A stretch of 64,000 nt of DNA from Paenibacillus sp. FSL H7-0737 (GCF_000758545.1 NZ_CP009279.1:3968001-4032000); one strand, 5' to 3'. Shown: positions 28,713-36,885, numbered from the stretch's first letter. Made by a program: numbers and translations. The notes: generated from the sequence alone by a model not told the origin.

Positions 28713-30326
28713 CTATCCATCTGACGATTGGCTTTTGAAAGATTGCTTATACTCTTGTGGCAGTTTGCCGTATTTCTTCTTAAACATGTCGCTAAAATGC
28801 CGAGCATTGTTGTATCCTACACTGTCAGCAATCTCATAAACCATCATATCGCTTTGCAGCAATAGGCGGAGTGCGTGATTCATTCTTACCTCTGTTACAT
28901 AGTTCTTAAAGTTCTGACCGGTATGCTTTTTAAAAAAGCTGCTGAAATAATAGGAGTTCATAAACATCATCCCTGCTATAGACTCCAGCGTTATGTTTTC
29001 TGGATAATGCTCATCTATATAAGCCTTCACTTGTGACAGTAGCTTTAGCTCCTTGTTGCCCATTCGACTGCTGATTTGCTCAGACATCTTACCCAGAATC
29101 AATCGAAACTCTTCCTCAACTTCTTGAAACGTAGTAAGACTAGCCATTCGCTGAAGCATAGGACTAGTATCCTGAACGGAAGGACCTGCCTCCACACCAA
29201 ATTGCATAAGCTCCTGTTCAAGTTGGAGGATCGCATTATAAACGGTAGACACCGCTTGATTTCTATTCCCATCAGCCATGATCCGAATCATCTGAAGTAA
29301 TCGCGAGCTCTCATATGTTATTTGCTCTTTGTTTTGAGATTTTAAGGCGATGCTTAGGGTGGATTGTATTTCATGCAAAGGAGTTATGATTAACGATTCA
29401 TTTTCGAAAGGATTCTTTCTATAAGATAAGACACGATTTAGCCCTGCGAAATATTTACAGTGTAGCGCTTTCAAAGCGTTGCAGTAAGAATTATCAGCTT
29501 CGTCCATTCCGTCTACGGTGTTGCCCACGCCAATGGATACCTTCAATTTGAGAAAATTATTAATCTTCCCATGCAGATCCTCTGCCAATCTCTCTGGTTC
29601 CTCCGCATGCTCATGTTGAAGTAGAATGCAAAAACGTTCACCTTTGCGGAACATATAACTATTCTCTCTTTGCTCTACAGTTTCCTTAATAATGTTAGAG
29701 AGCGCAAAATCAATCAGCTTACGTTCACGCTCCTCCCATCTGGATGGCTGACCTGAGGATTCATCCGTCTCCACTATACAAATACTAACGTACCGACTGA
29801 GTGCAATAATCCCCATATCTTGTAGGGTATCCGCCGTCCCCTTGTTACCGTCCGTCAGCTTATCGAGCAATTCTTCGATGGTTAATCTGTGGTTTCTCTG
29901 TTCATAATGGTTCAGCTTTTCTTTGTTGCGTTCTCCTTCAGTTTCTTGACGAATAAGCGAAACAGCTTTACTAACGACCTGCTCCAGCTGGTTCTTATTC
30001 ACTGGCTTCACCAAGTAATCCAGCGCACCATATTGCAGTGCCTGACGGGCATATGTAAACTCCTGATAAGCGCTAATAAAAATAACCTTTACCGACCTGC
30101 CAGCTTCATGAATTTCGCGGATAATATCTATTCCTGTATAGCCAGGCATGCTTATATCACTAATGATCAAATCGGGATTATGTTCTTCGATCTGTTGTTT
30201 CAATTCAAGACCGTCATTGGCTTCTCCAACGATGCTGAGTCCGAGGTTTTCCCAAGAAATTAGTTTTTTTAGACCTCGCAAAATCACCGGTTCATCATCG
30301 GCGAGCAGTACCCGAATTCCCTTCAT
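28713..30326 (-). CDS. YesN-type response regulator with AraC output
   Basis: A 537-aa protein. The receiver domain (1-120) has VLLADDEPVI, phospho-acceptor LIISDISMPGYTG and the conserved Lys in YLVKPVNKNQLE. A long middle domain links it to a C-terminal AraC HTH pair (ITLESIAGMMFMNSYYFSSFF; MMVYEIADSVGYNNARHFSDMF; KLPQEYKQ). It is the partner of the adjacent YesM-type kinase and probably activates the xylo-oligosaccharide importer. Confidence 0.9.
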   Translation of the reverse strand: MKGIRVLLADDEPVILRGLKKLISWENLGLSIVGEANDGLELKQQIEEHNPDLIISDISMPGYTGIDIIREIHEAGRSVKVIFISAYQEFTYARQALQYGALDYLVKPVNKNQLEQVVSKAVSLIRQETEGERNKEKLNHYEQRNHRLTIEELLDKLTDGNKGTADTLQDMGIIALSRYVSICIVETDESSGQPSRWEERERKLIDFALSNIIKETVEQRENSYMFRKGERFCILLQHEHAEEPERLAEDLHGKINNFLKLKVSIGVGNTVDGMDEADNSYCNALKALHCKYFAGLNRVLSYRKNPFENESLIITPLHEIQSTLSIALKSQNKEQITYESSRLLQMIRIMADGNRNQAVSTVYNAILQLEQELMQFGVEAGPSVQDTSPMLQRMASLTTFQEVEEEFRLILGKMSEQISSRMGNKELKLLSQVKAYIDEHYPENITLESIAGMMFMNSYYFSSFFKKHTGQNFKNYVTEVRMNHALRLLLQSDMMVYEIADSVGYNNARHFSDMFKKKYGKLPQEYKQSFKSQSSDG

Positions 30327-30485
30327 TCTACAGTCCCCCTACCTTAGAAAAATCATCTCACAGTAGCCTAATAAACTTATTCTAATGATAACAGACAAAC
30401 AATCTTTGGTGCATTGTGTGGGAATGAACTTTTTTAAGGAGAAACTGCAGTTATTTAAGAATGTTTTAAAAGAAAATATTATACG

Positions 30486-30662
30486 GTGGAGGTCGTAACT
30501 GCAGGGAATGTTTGGACTTCCGGCCGCTGTTGTCCCCAGTAATTTAACCGTGATTACGGTTGAAATCCGGAGACAGCTTATGCTTACGATGCGAGCTTTC
30601 CTACGGAAAGCTTTCGGGCGGTCGCTATCGCTCCTACAGTTCCAAACTTCCCCTCCGTTACT
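30486..30662. repeat. Possible dispersed intergenic repeat
   Basis: This stretch carries nested inverted repeats (AACCGTGATTACGGTT; GAAAGCTTTC with flanking CGAGCTTTCC/GGAAAGCTTTCG) and no convincing gene. I recall similar conserved blocks between genes in Paenibacillus genomes, but only one copy is visible here. It sits exactly at the left border of the cassette array. Confidence 0.4.
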
Positions 30663-30699
30663 GCTCACCTGTTATTCTTTTTAATGTCTGAAGTTAAAA

Positions 30700-30806
30700 A
30701 AGTCTTACACTGCCTCAAATATAAAACCAGCGGCAGTATTGGACTTAAAAATAAAGTCTTAGACTGCCGCCGGTTTAATGAGATATCGTTCCCCTTTAGT
30801 TTACTT
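30700..30806 (-). repeat. attC-like site A (leftmost)
   Basis: A degenerate copy. The hairpin has arms AACCAGCGGCAGT/GACTGCCGCCGGTT. The gene-proximal dyad at 30777-30804 keeps ATATCGTTCCCC..TTAGTTTAC; the distal dyad (..TTACACTGCC) is poor. It is the 3' boundary of the array in the gene sense. Confidence 0.6.
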
Positions 30807-30811
30807 GTCTT

Positions 30812-30967
30812 TTAAGCTTTATGTTCACCTCTAAAACAAGCAATTAATGAAACTATTAAACCTACAAATGAAACACCAAGTCCAAATGCTGTTGCTGAAC
30901 CACTTGATGTTAATATAAGTGCTATTCCAAAAAGTGATATTGAAATACCTAAAAGTGATAAAAGCAT
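30812..30967 (-). CDS. Small membrane protein (51 aa)
   Basis: A short gene with ATG at 30967 behind GGGGG (9 nt). The 51-aa product is two hydrophobic helices (LLSLLGISISLFGIALILTS and GLGVSFVGLIVSLIACF) joined by a small-residue turn, with a basic tail RGEHKA. It fills the cassette between sites A and B, which argues that it is real. No family recognised. Confidence 0.65.
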   Translation of the reverse strand: MLLSLLGISISLFGIALILTSSGSATAFGLGVSFVGLIVSLIACFRGEHKA

Positions 30968-31024
30968 AATTAATTACCCCCAAAATTTCAAATTTCCACA
31001 AGAAAACTATACCATTTTCTTTTC

Positions 31025-31107
31025 AACTAAACTGCCAGTTAGTTGAACAAATAAAAAACGGCTGCCGAAGCAACCGCTATTCCACTAACGTGTCCCGTTA
31101 GTTCAAT
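31025..31107 (-). repeat. attC-like site B (complete)
   Basis: Distal dyad AACTAAA-CTGCCA-GTTAGTT (31025-31048), hairpin CGGTTGC-TTCG-GCAGCCG followed by TTTTTT in the gene sense, and proximal dyad CACTAAC-GTGTCCC-GTTAGTT (31082-31107). The hairpin is a textbook UUCG-capped intrinsic terminator. Confidence 0.85.
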
Positions 31108-31125
31108 GAGTTCATGGAGGAAAAG

Positions 31126-31614
31126 TTATTTCAGACCTTCATTTTTCGTTTCGGAACCCAGAACCTTCCCTGTCTTGTCCATATACAGTTTTGTCATCAT
31201 ACCGTACTTGTTCTGCCCAATTACTCCAAAAAACAAGGCTTGATGGTCTTTTATAACGTTGAAATGATATCCTTTAGCCCATCCTTCCCCTGGTTTGACA
31301 TCGTTTTTAATCGCAATCTTACCTTTTTTTATGTTAATGATTAAAATTTGATTTCTTTGACCATTTCCAAAGAGCAAATTCCAAACTTCTCTTTTGCCAT
31401 CAATAGCAAGAGTAGATGGTGGTGTTGAGCTTGTGTCACCAACACTCGTGATTGAGATTAGATTCGCCTGAGCATCCCATTTTCTTGATTCTGTAAGACC
31501 GATCTGGAAAGCGTCTACTAATGTGATCCCTGAACTGGTGGATGCTGTAGCTTTACTCATTACATTAATGCCGCTCAACAAGATCAAAAAAATCAAAACG
31601 CCTCTCCGTAACAT
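31126..31614 (-). CDS. Secreted protein of unknown function
   Basis: A 162-aa protein with a signal peptide (LRRGVLIFLILLSGINVMSKATA). The mature part has a PepSY-like look: alternating short strands, a Trp-rich EVWNLLFGNGQRNQ stretch and MTKLYMDKTGKVLGSE at the end. GGGGGA precedes the ATG. It is the only gene of the cassette between sites B and C. Function not recognised. Confidence 0.75.
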   Translation of the reverse strand: MLRRGVLIFLILLSGINVMSKATASTSSGITLVDAFQIGLTESRKWDAQANLISITSVGDTSSTPPSTLAIDGKREVWNLLFGNGQRNQILIINIKKGKIAIKNDVKPGEGWAKGYHFNVIKDHQALFFGVIGQNKYGMMTKLYMDKTGKVLGSETKNEGLK

Positions 31615-31788
31615 TGAACAGAATCCCCCATAAATGTTTGGGTTATTTTCCGCATAAATGATTGAATTATTCTGCCCAAAGTTTAATCACTTTCCATTGT
31701 CATTTGCAGTACGTAGATACATCGCAGTAGACTCATACTGCTTACTAGCGAATTCCAAAAGAACTCGTTTTGAGGGTTCCAATATAAA

Positions 31789-31870
31789 AAACTAACAGTT
31801 GCCTTAAACTAAAAAATAAAGTCCTCGACTACTGTTGGTTTATTGAACTAAAGTGTCCCGTTAGTTTAAC
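31789..31870 (-). repeat. attC-like site C
   Basis: Proximal dyad AACTAAA-GTGTCCC-GTTAGTT-TAAC (31845-31870) is intact. The hairpin arms are AAACTAACAGT/ACTGTTGGTTT. A separate distal dyad is not evident. It shares a TAAAAAATAAAGTC core with site A. Confidence 0.7.
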
Positions 31871-31878
31871 AAGAATCG

Positions 31879-32436
31879 TTATAAAGCGAATCTATTTTTT
31901 ATGATTTCAGCAACTTCACGAGCGTTGATTTTCGTATTGTTTATTCTCAAATAGTTTTCTTTTTTAATTTCTCCCTCTAACGAGTTCAATCGATGTTGCT
32001 CCATTGTCTGTTTTAGATCCTGTTCAGAGAATGTGATATCTCTCTTTGTCGGTTTATGTTCAAGTCTATGGGGAGTCTTGTTACGCTCTATTCTCTCCTC
32101 AAGATCGGCTTCAAGCTCAACAAAATAGACATCTGCACCTTGATCCTCAAATATTTTACAAATTTTATCGACATAATCCCAATCGCTCTGCAAATCGAAT
32201 CCCCATACATATGTAAATATCATTCCATACATTTTACTGACGGCGGTTGCTTCAAATATATCTTGACGGAATTTATCCGATAATCCCCACATTTCACTAC
32301 TGAAGCCAAAATATGGAGCCAGCAATTCTATCGTCATATGGTTGTGGAACAATTTTAAATCAGATATCATTTCCAGTTCATGCCCCACTGTCATTTTACC
32401 AACTGCCTGAGGACCAAATATCAAAACAAATTTCAT
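31879..32436 (-). CDS. P-loop kinase-like protein
   Basis: A 185-aa protein with a Walker A-like start (VLIFGPQAVGKMTVGHEL) and a shikimate-kinase/AAA fold, VYFVELEADLEERIERNKT being the sugar- or acceptor-side helix. It resembles the AAA_33-type small kinases that phosphorylate metabolites or drugs. Start at 32436 behind GTGGTGAT. Single-gene cassette between sites C and D; substrate unknown. Confidence 0.7.
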   Translation of the reverse strand: MKFVLIFGPQAVGKMTVGHELEMISDLKLFHNHMTIELLAPYFGFSSEMWGLSDKFRQDIFEATAVSKMYGMIFTYVWGFDLQSDWDYVDKICKIFEDQGADVYFVELEADLEERIERNKTPHRLEHKPTKRDITFSEQDLKQTMEQHRLNSLEGEIKKENYLRINNTKINAREVAEIIKNRFAL

Positions 32437-32495
32437 GATATCACCACTTTTCGAAGTCATTTTAATAATAGTACCACAATTGGTAAAGTTTTATT

Positions 32496-32520
32496 GCACT
32501 AAACTGCCCGTTAGTTGAAC
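32496..32520 (-). repeat. attC-like half-site D
   Basis: Only the distal dyad GCACTAAA-CTGCCC-GTTAGTTGAAC is present. It follows the next gene's stop directly, with no hairpin or second dyad, although AACGTGT at 32523 may be a trace of it. Confidence 0.65.
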
Positions 32521-32534
32521 AGGAACGTGTATGT

Positions 32535-33002
32535 TTACCACACAGATAGACTTGTTCTAAAATCATTTTCGTCGGTAATATACTCAACGTTCTCATATCC
32601 TTTTCTGACTCCATTCAGATATAAATCATTAATTATTTTTTCGTCCTTACAATAAATTGTGACGTACAAGGAGTCAACCAACAACAGAACCAACTGGCAC
32701 TGACTATTTAAGAATTCCTCATATGTGAGAACATCTTTAATGATTTCACCTTTTAAATATGCCTTGAAATTCGCGAAAATTATATAATAAACTCTTGATT
32801 TCAAAATTTCACTGAGGTCTTGCCCCTTCATTCCATATATCTCTCCATGGAACATGGGTTCAATTTTACCCTCCCCAGTATCCTGATATGCTTCCTCTCC
32901 ACCAATATACCAATCAAATTGACTGATATTGAAAGGTTCCAGTACCTCGCCAAGATGGCTACCCCATTCATTCGGTATCTCAAATTGGACTCCTCTGTTC
33001 AT
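32535..33002 (-). CDS. Protein of unknown function (cassette)
   Basis: A 155-aa soluble, acidic protein without recognised domains. It has FQIPNEWGSHL-like N-terminal text and an aromatic centre (FDWYIGGEEAYQDTGEGKIE). Start at 33002 follows GGGAGGAAG. It is the single gene between half-site D and site E. Confidence 0.65.
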   Translation of the reverse strand: MNRGVQFEIPNEWGSHLGEVLEPFNISQFDWYIGGEEAYQDTGEGKIEPMFHGEIYGMKGQDLSEILKSRVYYIIFANFKAYLKGEIIKDVLTYEEFLNSQCQLVLLLVDSLYVTIYCKDEKIINDLYLNGVRKGYENVEYITDENDFRTSLSVW

Positions 33003-33027
33003 TTGCTCGCTTCCTCCCATCAATTCA

Positions 33028-33075
33028 AACGGGCTGCGTTCTCAGCCGTTTAAATATCGTACCCGTTAGGGTAAT
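33028..33075 (-). repeat. attC-like site E (hairpin plus proximal dyad)
   Basis: Hairpin AAACGG-GCT..AGC-CCGTTT with proximal dyad AATATC-GTACCC-GTTAGGGTAATG. The distal dyad is missing. The next 100 bp hold no gene but contain a weak distal-like sequence (CCCGCCCGCAGTTGAAG, 33104-33121). Confidence 0.6.
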
Positions 33076-33180
33076 GAGAATCGAAATTTATTGGTATAGC
33101 ATTTCCCGCCCGCAGTTGAAGCTTTAGATGGCATCACGGAAGGGGAATGGCTTTGAAGAAAGGGGAAAACCTGAGGTTTA

Positions 33181-33228
33181 ATAAAGGGTTTCACATATTA
33201 GTCATGACTAATATGTGAAACCCTTTAT
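33181..33228. repeat. 48-bp perfect palindrome
   Basis: From 33181 to 33228 every base pairs around the centre TCATGA (arms begin ATAAAGGGTTTCACAT). It occupies the place where other sites carry their variable hairpin and is followed by an intact proximal dyad. Confidence 0.8.
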
Positions 33229-33257
33229 GTTCAACTATCGTGTCCCGTTAGCCTAAT
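33229..33257 (-). repeat. attC-like site F proximal dyad
   Basis: AACTATC-GTGTCCC-GTTAGCC-TAAT, directly right of the 48-bp palindrome. Together they make a site whose apical hairpin is the palindrome. Confidence 0.7.
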
Positions 33258-33411
33258 CTGAGGGATCTGTTTTCTTTTAATAATATTGATGTTATCATCC
33301 ATTTGCCATTAGAATTTAACAGCAAGTTAATATTGTTAGTTTCGTTAATTTCATTAGCTGTAATGCGCTCTTTTTCCGATACAATCTGTGAAGCTCAGTT
33401 GTTCTGCCTTA

Positions 33412-34509
33412 CTATAGTTTTGTCACTCCGTTCGGAAGTTCGGAAGCCGGCGGCCAGACGATCGCTCCGCTGCGGTTCATGTACCCTCTGATTTCCTCGC
33501 GCGAATTCGGAACGAGCAAGCTGATCACCGCCAATTCTCCGTTAAAAGCGTCAGCCCAATAGAATTGCGACTTGATCACAAAGCGGCCGGATGTATTGAT
33601 ATAACCGTAACTCTGCCCCTTGCTGGCCGGAGCCAGGCCGCCCTTGAACAAGCCTCCGGCTGTAAAGCCCTGAATGACTTTGGTTCCCTTCTTGTTGATG
33701 TAGAAGCTGACTCCATTACGCTCGACAAAAGCCAGTCCTTCCGAGAACGGCTGCGCCATGCTGAACTGCGGTTTTATCAGGTAATTGCCGTTTTTGTCGA
33801 TGTACCCGTATTTTCCGTTCACGTAAACTACTGCCGCCCCGTTTGAAAACGGTGTGGCGTAATCATACCGGGGCGTAACGCGGAGCTTGCCGGTGGTGTC
33901 GATATAGCCGTATTTGCCGCCGTACGCAAGCACTACGGTCGCCATACCTTCGGAGAAATCGGACGTCGAGCTATACCGGTACGGAATGACCAGCTCGCCC
34001 TTCGTGTTGATGTACCCCGATGCTTTGCCCACATTGACCCGAGCCAGACCTTCGGAGAAATTAAACGCCCGGGCGTAGATGGGCTGTATGCTCACCTTGC
34101 CATGGCTGTCTATATATCCGTACCGTGTCGCCGTAGCTCCGTCAGCGTTCTGAACCTGCGTCGTATACAGCGCACGGTCATTATAAAGAATGCCGGCATC
34201 TCTCAACTTGTATTCGAACAGCTCGCTGCCCGCCGAGCTGAAATAATATTGCTTTTTAGCCGCATAGTCCTCGACATACACCGTCCCTCCGGATACTCCT
34301 GAATACCCGTATCCGTCGTACACCGCCTCGATGACCTCCTTGCCTTTGCCGTTGATGAAACCGTATTTTCCATTAACTTCAATCGGATACAGTTGATCGC
34401 CTGTCTGCGCCTGCATAGCGGTCGCACTGGCAGCCAGCGATTGCTCCGCCACGTTTGTACTGAATACCATCGTCGTAAATATAAGGGTAAGAGCCATCTT
34501 TTTAAGCAC
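33412..34509 (-). CDS. Secreted WG-repeat protein
   Basis: A 365-aa protein with a signal peptide (KKMALTLIFTTMVFSTNVAEQSLA in parts, cleavage near SLAASA). About seven WG (KWG) repeats follow, each with a YGYI(D/N)xxGK core, e.g. KYGFINGKGKEVIEA, KYGYIDTTGKLRVTP, KYGYIDKNGNYLIKP. Such repeats form extracellular beta-structures of unknown ligand. Its base composition is clearly richer in GC than neighbouring cassettes, suggesting a different origin. GTG start. Confidence 0.85.
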   Translation of the reverse strand: MLKKMALTLIFTTMVFSTNVAEQSLAASATAMQAQTGDQLYPIEVNGKYGFINGKGKEVIEAVYDGYGYSGVSGGTVYVEDYAAKKQYYFSSAGSELFEYKLRDAGILYNDRALYTTQVQNADGATATRYGYIDSHGKVSIQPIYARAFNFSEGLARVNVGKASGYINTKGELVIPYRYSSTSDFSEGMATVVLAYGGKYGYIDTTGKLRVTPRYDYATPFSNGAAVVYVNGKYGYIDKNGNYLIKPQFSMAQPFSEGLAFVERNGVSFYINKKGTKVIQGFTAGGLFKGGLAPASKGQSYGYINTSGRFVIKSQFYWADAFNGELAVISLLVPNSREEIRGYMNRSGAIVWPPASELPNGVTKL

Positions 34510-34892
34510 CTGTTGTCCACGCTCCTCAGAGACTATTTTCCAATCGTTAGTATAGACGACACTTGTACCGGTCTTGTTGCGCGTGATTGGGAATAAATCA
34601 CAAAAAGCCTTCGCTTAATCCCACATTTCGCCCGCCCACATACTGCCGATCAGAAAAATACTGTTTCGTTCCGAGTCTTACGGACACTGGAGCTGCTATT
34701 TGGTAAAATATGATTATTCCCTACTTATCGGCCCCAGTTCTTTTAGCTGTATTTTATGTCTTCATCGAATTGCCTATTTTTCATCGCCATAATCTATTCA
34801 CCAAGCTTTCGGTGATGGTAAATCAATTAAATTTATTATAGAAAAGATTTTCGCTTAATACCCACTAACATTCTTATCAATCTTAGTTTTCT

Positions 34893-34985
34893 GCACTATC
34901 CTGCCCGTTAACTTAATAAAAACAAGGAACACTGCCGAGGCAAACCGTTCCTTGTTTCGTTCAACTATAGTCTCCCAATGCTTAA
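34893..34985 (-). repeat. attC-like site G
   Basis: Distal dyad CACTATC-CTGCCC-GTTAACT, hairpin with arms ACAAGGAAC/GTTCCTTGT, proximal dyad AACTATA-GTCTCCC-AATGCTT (degenerate right arm). The 380 bp to its left (34510-34890) contain no gene that I can recognise. Confidence 0.75.
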
Positions 34986-35013
34986 ATATGGTGCTATCTG
35001 ATGAATACGCCTT

Positions 35014-35607
35014 CTAAGAAACACTAACATTTCTTTTACTTAATTTCTTAAATACCGAATATTCCTTATTGGACTTAATAAAACTCAATATCTTTTCGGC
35101 ACATTCTATTGGATTCATCTCTTCAGTATTTACTTCAAGGTCATATTCATCAATGCAATATACTGTGCTGAACTGTGAAGCTGCTAATCCAATTTTTCTA
35201 TCTCCTCTTGCTTGCTCTCTTCTTATGAGTTCTTCTTTCGAGCATATTACACCTATAAATAACGTAGGCTGATCGAAAAATTGATCAAGAAACTCATTAA
35301 ACCTCTTGTCATTGTCGATTACGGTATCTACTATTACATTAAAACCCAATTCTGATAACAATTTAATTGTCGAATGGTACACTGAGAATATGGAATCATC
35401 AAGTATTTGTGAGACAACTTGATGATCTATTTCTCTTGGAGGTTCATCTGGAAATTTATTATTAATAAAATCATTGTAATTATTAAAAAAATCATCAATT
35501 GATAAATGATAAAAAGGAATCTCTTTCTGATTTATCAGTTCAGTCGATATGGAGGTCTTTCCAGAACTTGAAGTTCCATTTAGATAAACTAATATCCCTT
35601 GTTTCAA
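35014..35607 (-). CDS. Chloramphenicol phosphotransferase-like (CPT) protein
   Basis: A 197-aa P-loop kinase of the CPT family. It starts KQGILVYLNGTSSSGKTSIS (Walker A), followed by YHLSIDDFF (family Asp) and FIGVICSKEELIRREQARGDRKIG (the lid and arginine region typical of CPT). TTG start at 35607 chosen because GAAGGG lies 9 nt upstream and the product then begins like family members. CPT phosphorylates the 3'-OH of chloramphenicol; many relatives have unknown substrates, so resistance is a possibility only. Confidence 0.8.
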   Translation of the reverse strand: MKQGILVYLNGTSSSGKTSISTELINQKEIPFYHLSIDDFFNNYNDFINNKFPDEPPREIDHQVVSQILDDSIFSVYHSTIKLLSELGFNVIVDTVIDNDKRFNEFLDQFFDQPTLFIGVICSKEELIRREQARGDRKIGLAASQFSTVYCIDEYDLEVNTEEMNPIECAEKILSFIKSNKEYSVFKKLSKRNVSVS

Positions 35608-35701
35608 TTTAATCATCCCTTCAAAAACGTATTTTACAGATAACGTTATAATCACAAAGTTCATAAAATTATCCAACTCATAAAATATTCGAGAAACGAT
35701 T

Positions 35702-35784
35702 GAACTATCCTGCCCGTTAGTTGAACAAAGGGCTACCTCTCGGCAGCCCTCTCATTATTGAACTATAGTTTCCCGTTAGGTTAA
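35702..35784 (-). repeat. attC-like site H (complete, class 1)
   Basis: AACTATC-CTGCCC-GTTAGTTGAAC, hairpin AGGGCTacctctcggcAGCCCT, then AACTATA-GTTTCCC-GTTAGGTTAAC. One of five nearly identical class-1 copies. Confidence 0.9.
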
Positions 35785-35878
35785 CCGCTTTTTGCTTACT
35801 ATTGGGAACAACCCTAGATTTTATTTGAACAAGATTGAGGTATCACGAGAATCAAAAAAGTACAACCGGACGTTGATG

Positions 35879-36106
35879 CTAACTAAATATTAGGACTCCA
35901 AATATAATAGTCAGTACCACAATAACTGTCAATGAGGCTACTTTTACATAACGAATTGCCCCCTCAGATACTTCAGGTTCTTCTTTATACATCCATCGTT
36001 TCCCCCATAATAAACTATCCTCAGGACAAAAATAGGTCCATATTAATACTCCATACATAGGAATCATAAAAATAAAAAACAAATAAATTCCAGCTATCTT
36101 TTCCAC
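35879..36106 (-). CDS. Small two-TM membrane protein
   Basis: A 75-aa protein with TM helices at about 4-24 (IAGIYLFFIFMIPMYGVLIW) and 52-73 (VASLTVIVVLTIIFGVLIF). A loop between them has WGKRWMYKEEPEVSEGAI. The pattern resembles DUF6199-type small membrane proteins, but I cannot confirm. GTG start behind GAGGGAG. Single-gene cassette between sites H and I. Confidence 0.65.
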   Translation of the reverse strand: MEKIAGIYLFFIFMIPMYGVLIWTYFCPEDSLLWGKRWMYKEEPEVSEGAIRYVKVASLTVIVVLTIIFGVLIFS

Positions 36107-36205
36107 TACATCACGCTCCCTCTACCATACCCCAATAATGGATTGGACAATTCTTATGGCCTCCAATAAGTAGGATTTCGTCTTATTTAAATATACCATA
36201 TATTG

Positions 36206-36298
36206 GAACCACCCTGCCCGTTCAATGAAAAAAGCAGGATACCGTAGCTCCTGCTCATCAATGTGTATTATTGAACTATCGTGTCTCGTTAGTTGAAC
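36206..36298 (-). repeat. attC-like site I (complete, class 3)
   Basis: Distal dyad GAACCAC-CCTGCCC-GTTCAAT (imperfect), hairpin AGCAGGataccgtagctCCTGCT, proximal dyad AACTATC-GTGTCTC-GTTAGTTGAAC. The hairpin type recurs at 57285-57308 and partly at 52093. Confidence 0.8.
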
Positions 36299-36404
36299 GA
36301 AATGCACTGTTTGGTCACTATAAAGTCAGTTATTGGAGGCATAAACATAATGAAACTCTTTGAGGTTGCCTGTTATCTTGTCGTATAGAAATATTAAGCA
36401 AAAA

Positions 36405-36460
36405 GAATGGCTGTCGAGCCTTTCTCGACAGCCTGACAAGGAACCAAATGCGGTTCCTTG
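36405..36460. terminator. Two tandem hairpin terminators
   Basis: GGCTGTCGAG..CTCGACAGCC (36409-36433) followed on minus by ATTCTTTTT, and CAAGGAACC..GGTTCCTTG (36437-36460) followed on plus by TTTTATTT. They lie 3' of the GNAT gene and make termination possible in both directions. The remaining 36300-36400 holds nothing recognisable. Confidence 0.7.
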
Positions 36461-36462
36461 TT

Positions 36463-36885
36463 TTATTTATATTCCATAACCCAGTACTTCTCTTCTCCCA
36501 GACGGCCTTCCTCATCAACCTTCTTCCATCCGTTGCGTTCATAAAAGGTCAATGCCTTATGATTTTTAGATACGCATTTTAATCGCATCGGTTTATTCAT
36601 TTTAACGTCAGCTGCTTGCAGCAAACGACTGCCGACTCCTTTCCCTGAGCAATCAGGGTGAACAAAAAGATTATGAATGAAGTTATCCGGCAAATACAAG
36701 GAGGTAAAGCCCATAAGGATACCGGCCTCTTCTACTACGATGATGAATTCGTCCTCCGTATGCTTGTCGAAATCCTCCAAGGTCATTTCAATAATATTGT
36801 CCCATACGAAGGTATTGTGCCGTGATTCGAGATACAGCTTTCTTAGTTCAGGGTAATCCCCTTCATGAGCCTCTCTAATATTCAA
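36463..36885 (-). CDS. GNAT-family N-acetyltransferase
   Basis: A 140-aa acetyltransferase: motif A region FIHNLFVHPDCSGKGVGSRLLQAA (acetyl-CoA loop CSGKGVG) and motif B HKALTFYERNGWKKVDE. TTG start behind GGGAGTGAG. It resembles YjaB/small-molecule acetylating GNATs. Unlike most cassettes it has its own hairpin terminators before the site. Confidence 0.8.
   Translation of the reverse strand: MNIREAHEGDYPELRKLYLESRHNTFVWDNIIEMTLEDFDKHTEDEFIIVVEEAGILMGFTSLYLPDNFIHNLFVHPDCSGKGVGSRLLQAADVKMNKPMRLKCVSKNHKALTFYERNGWKKVDEEGRLGEEKYWVMEYK

Noticed and set aside
33565..34302. Plus-strand frames opposite the WG-repeat gene
   Set aside because: They are antisense shadows of a GC-rich repeat gene with clear protein repeats on the minus strand.
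36122..36307. 61-aa minus-strand reading frame across site I
   Set aside because: It overlaps the attC-like site and has no ribosome site; it is a by-product of the repeat.
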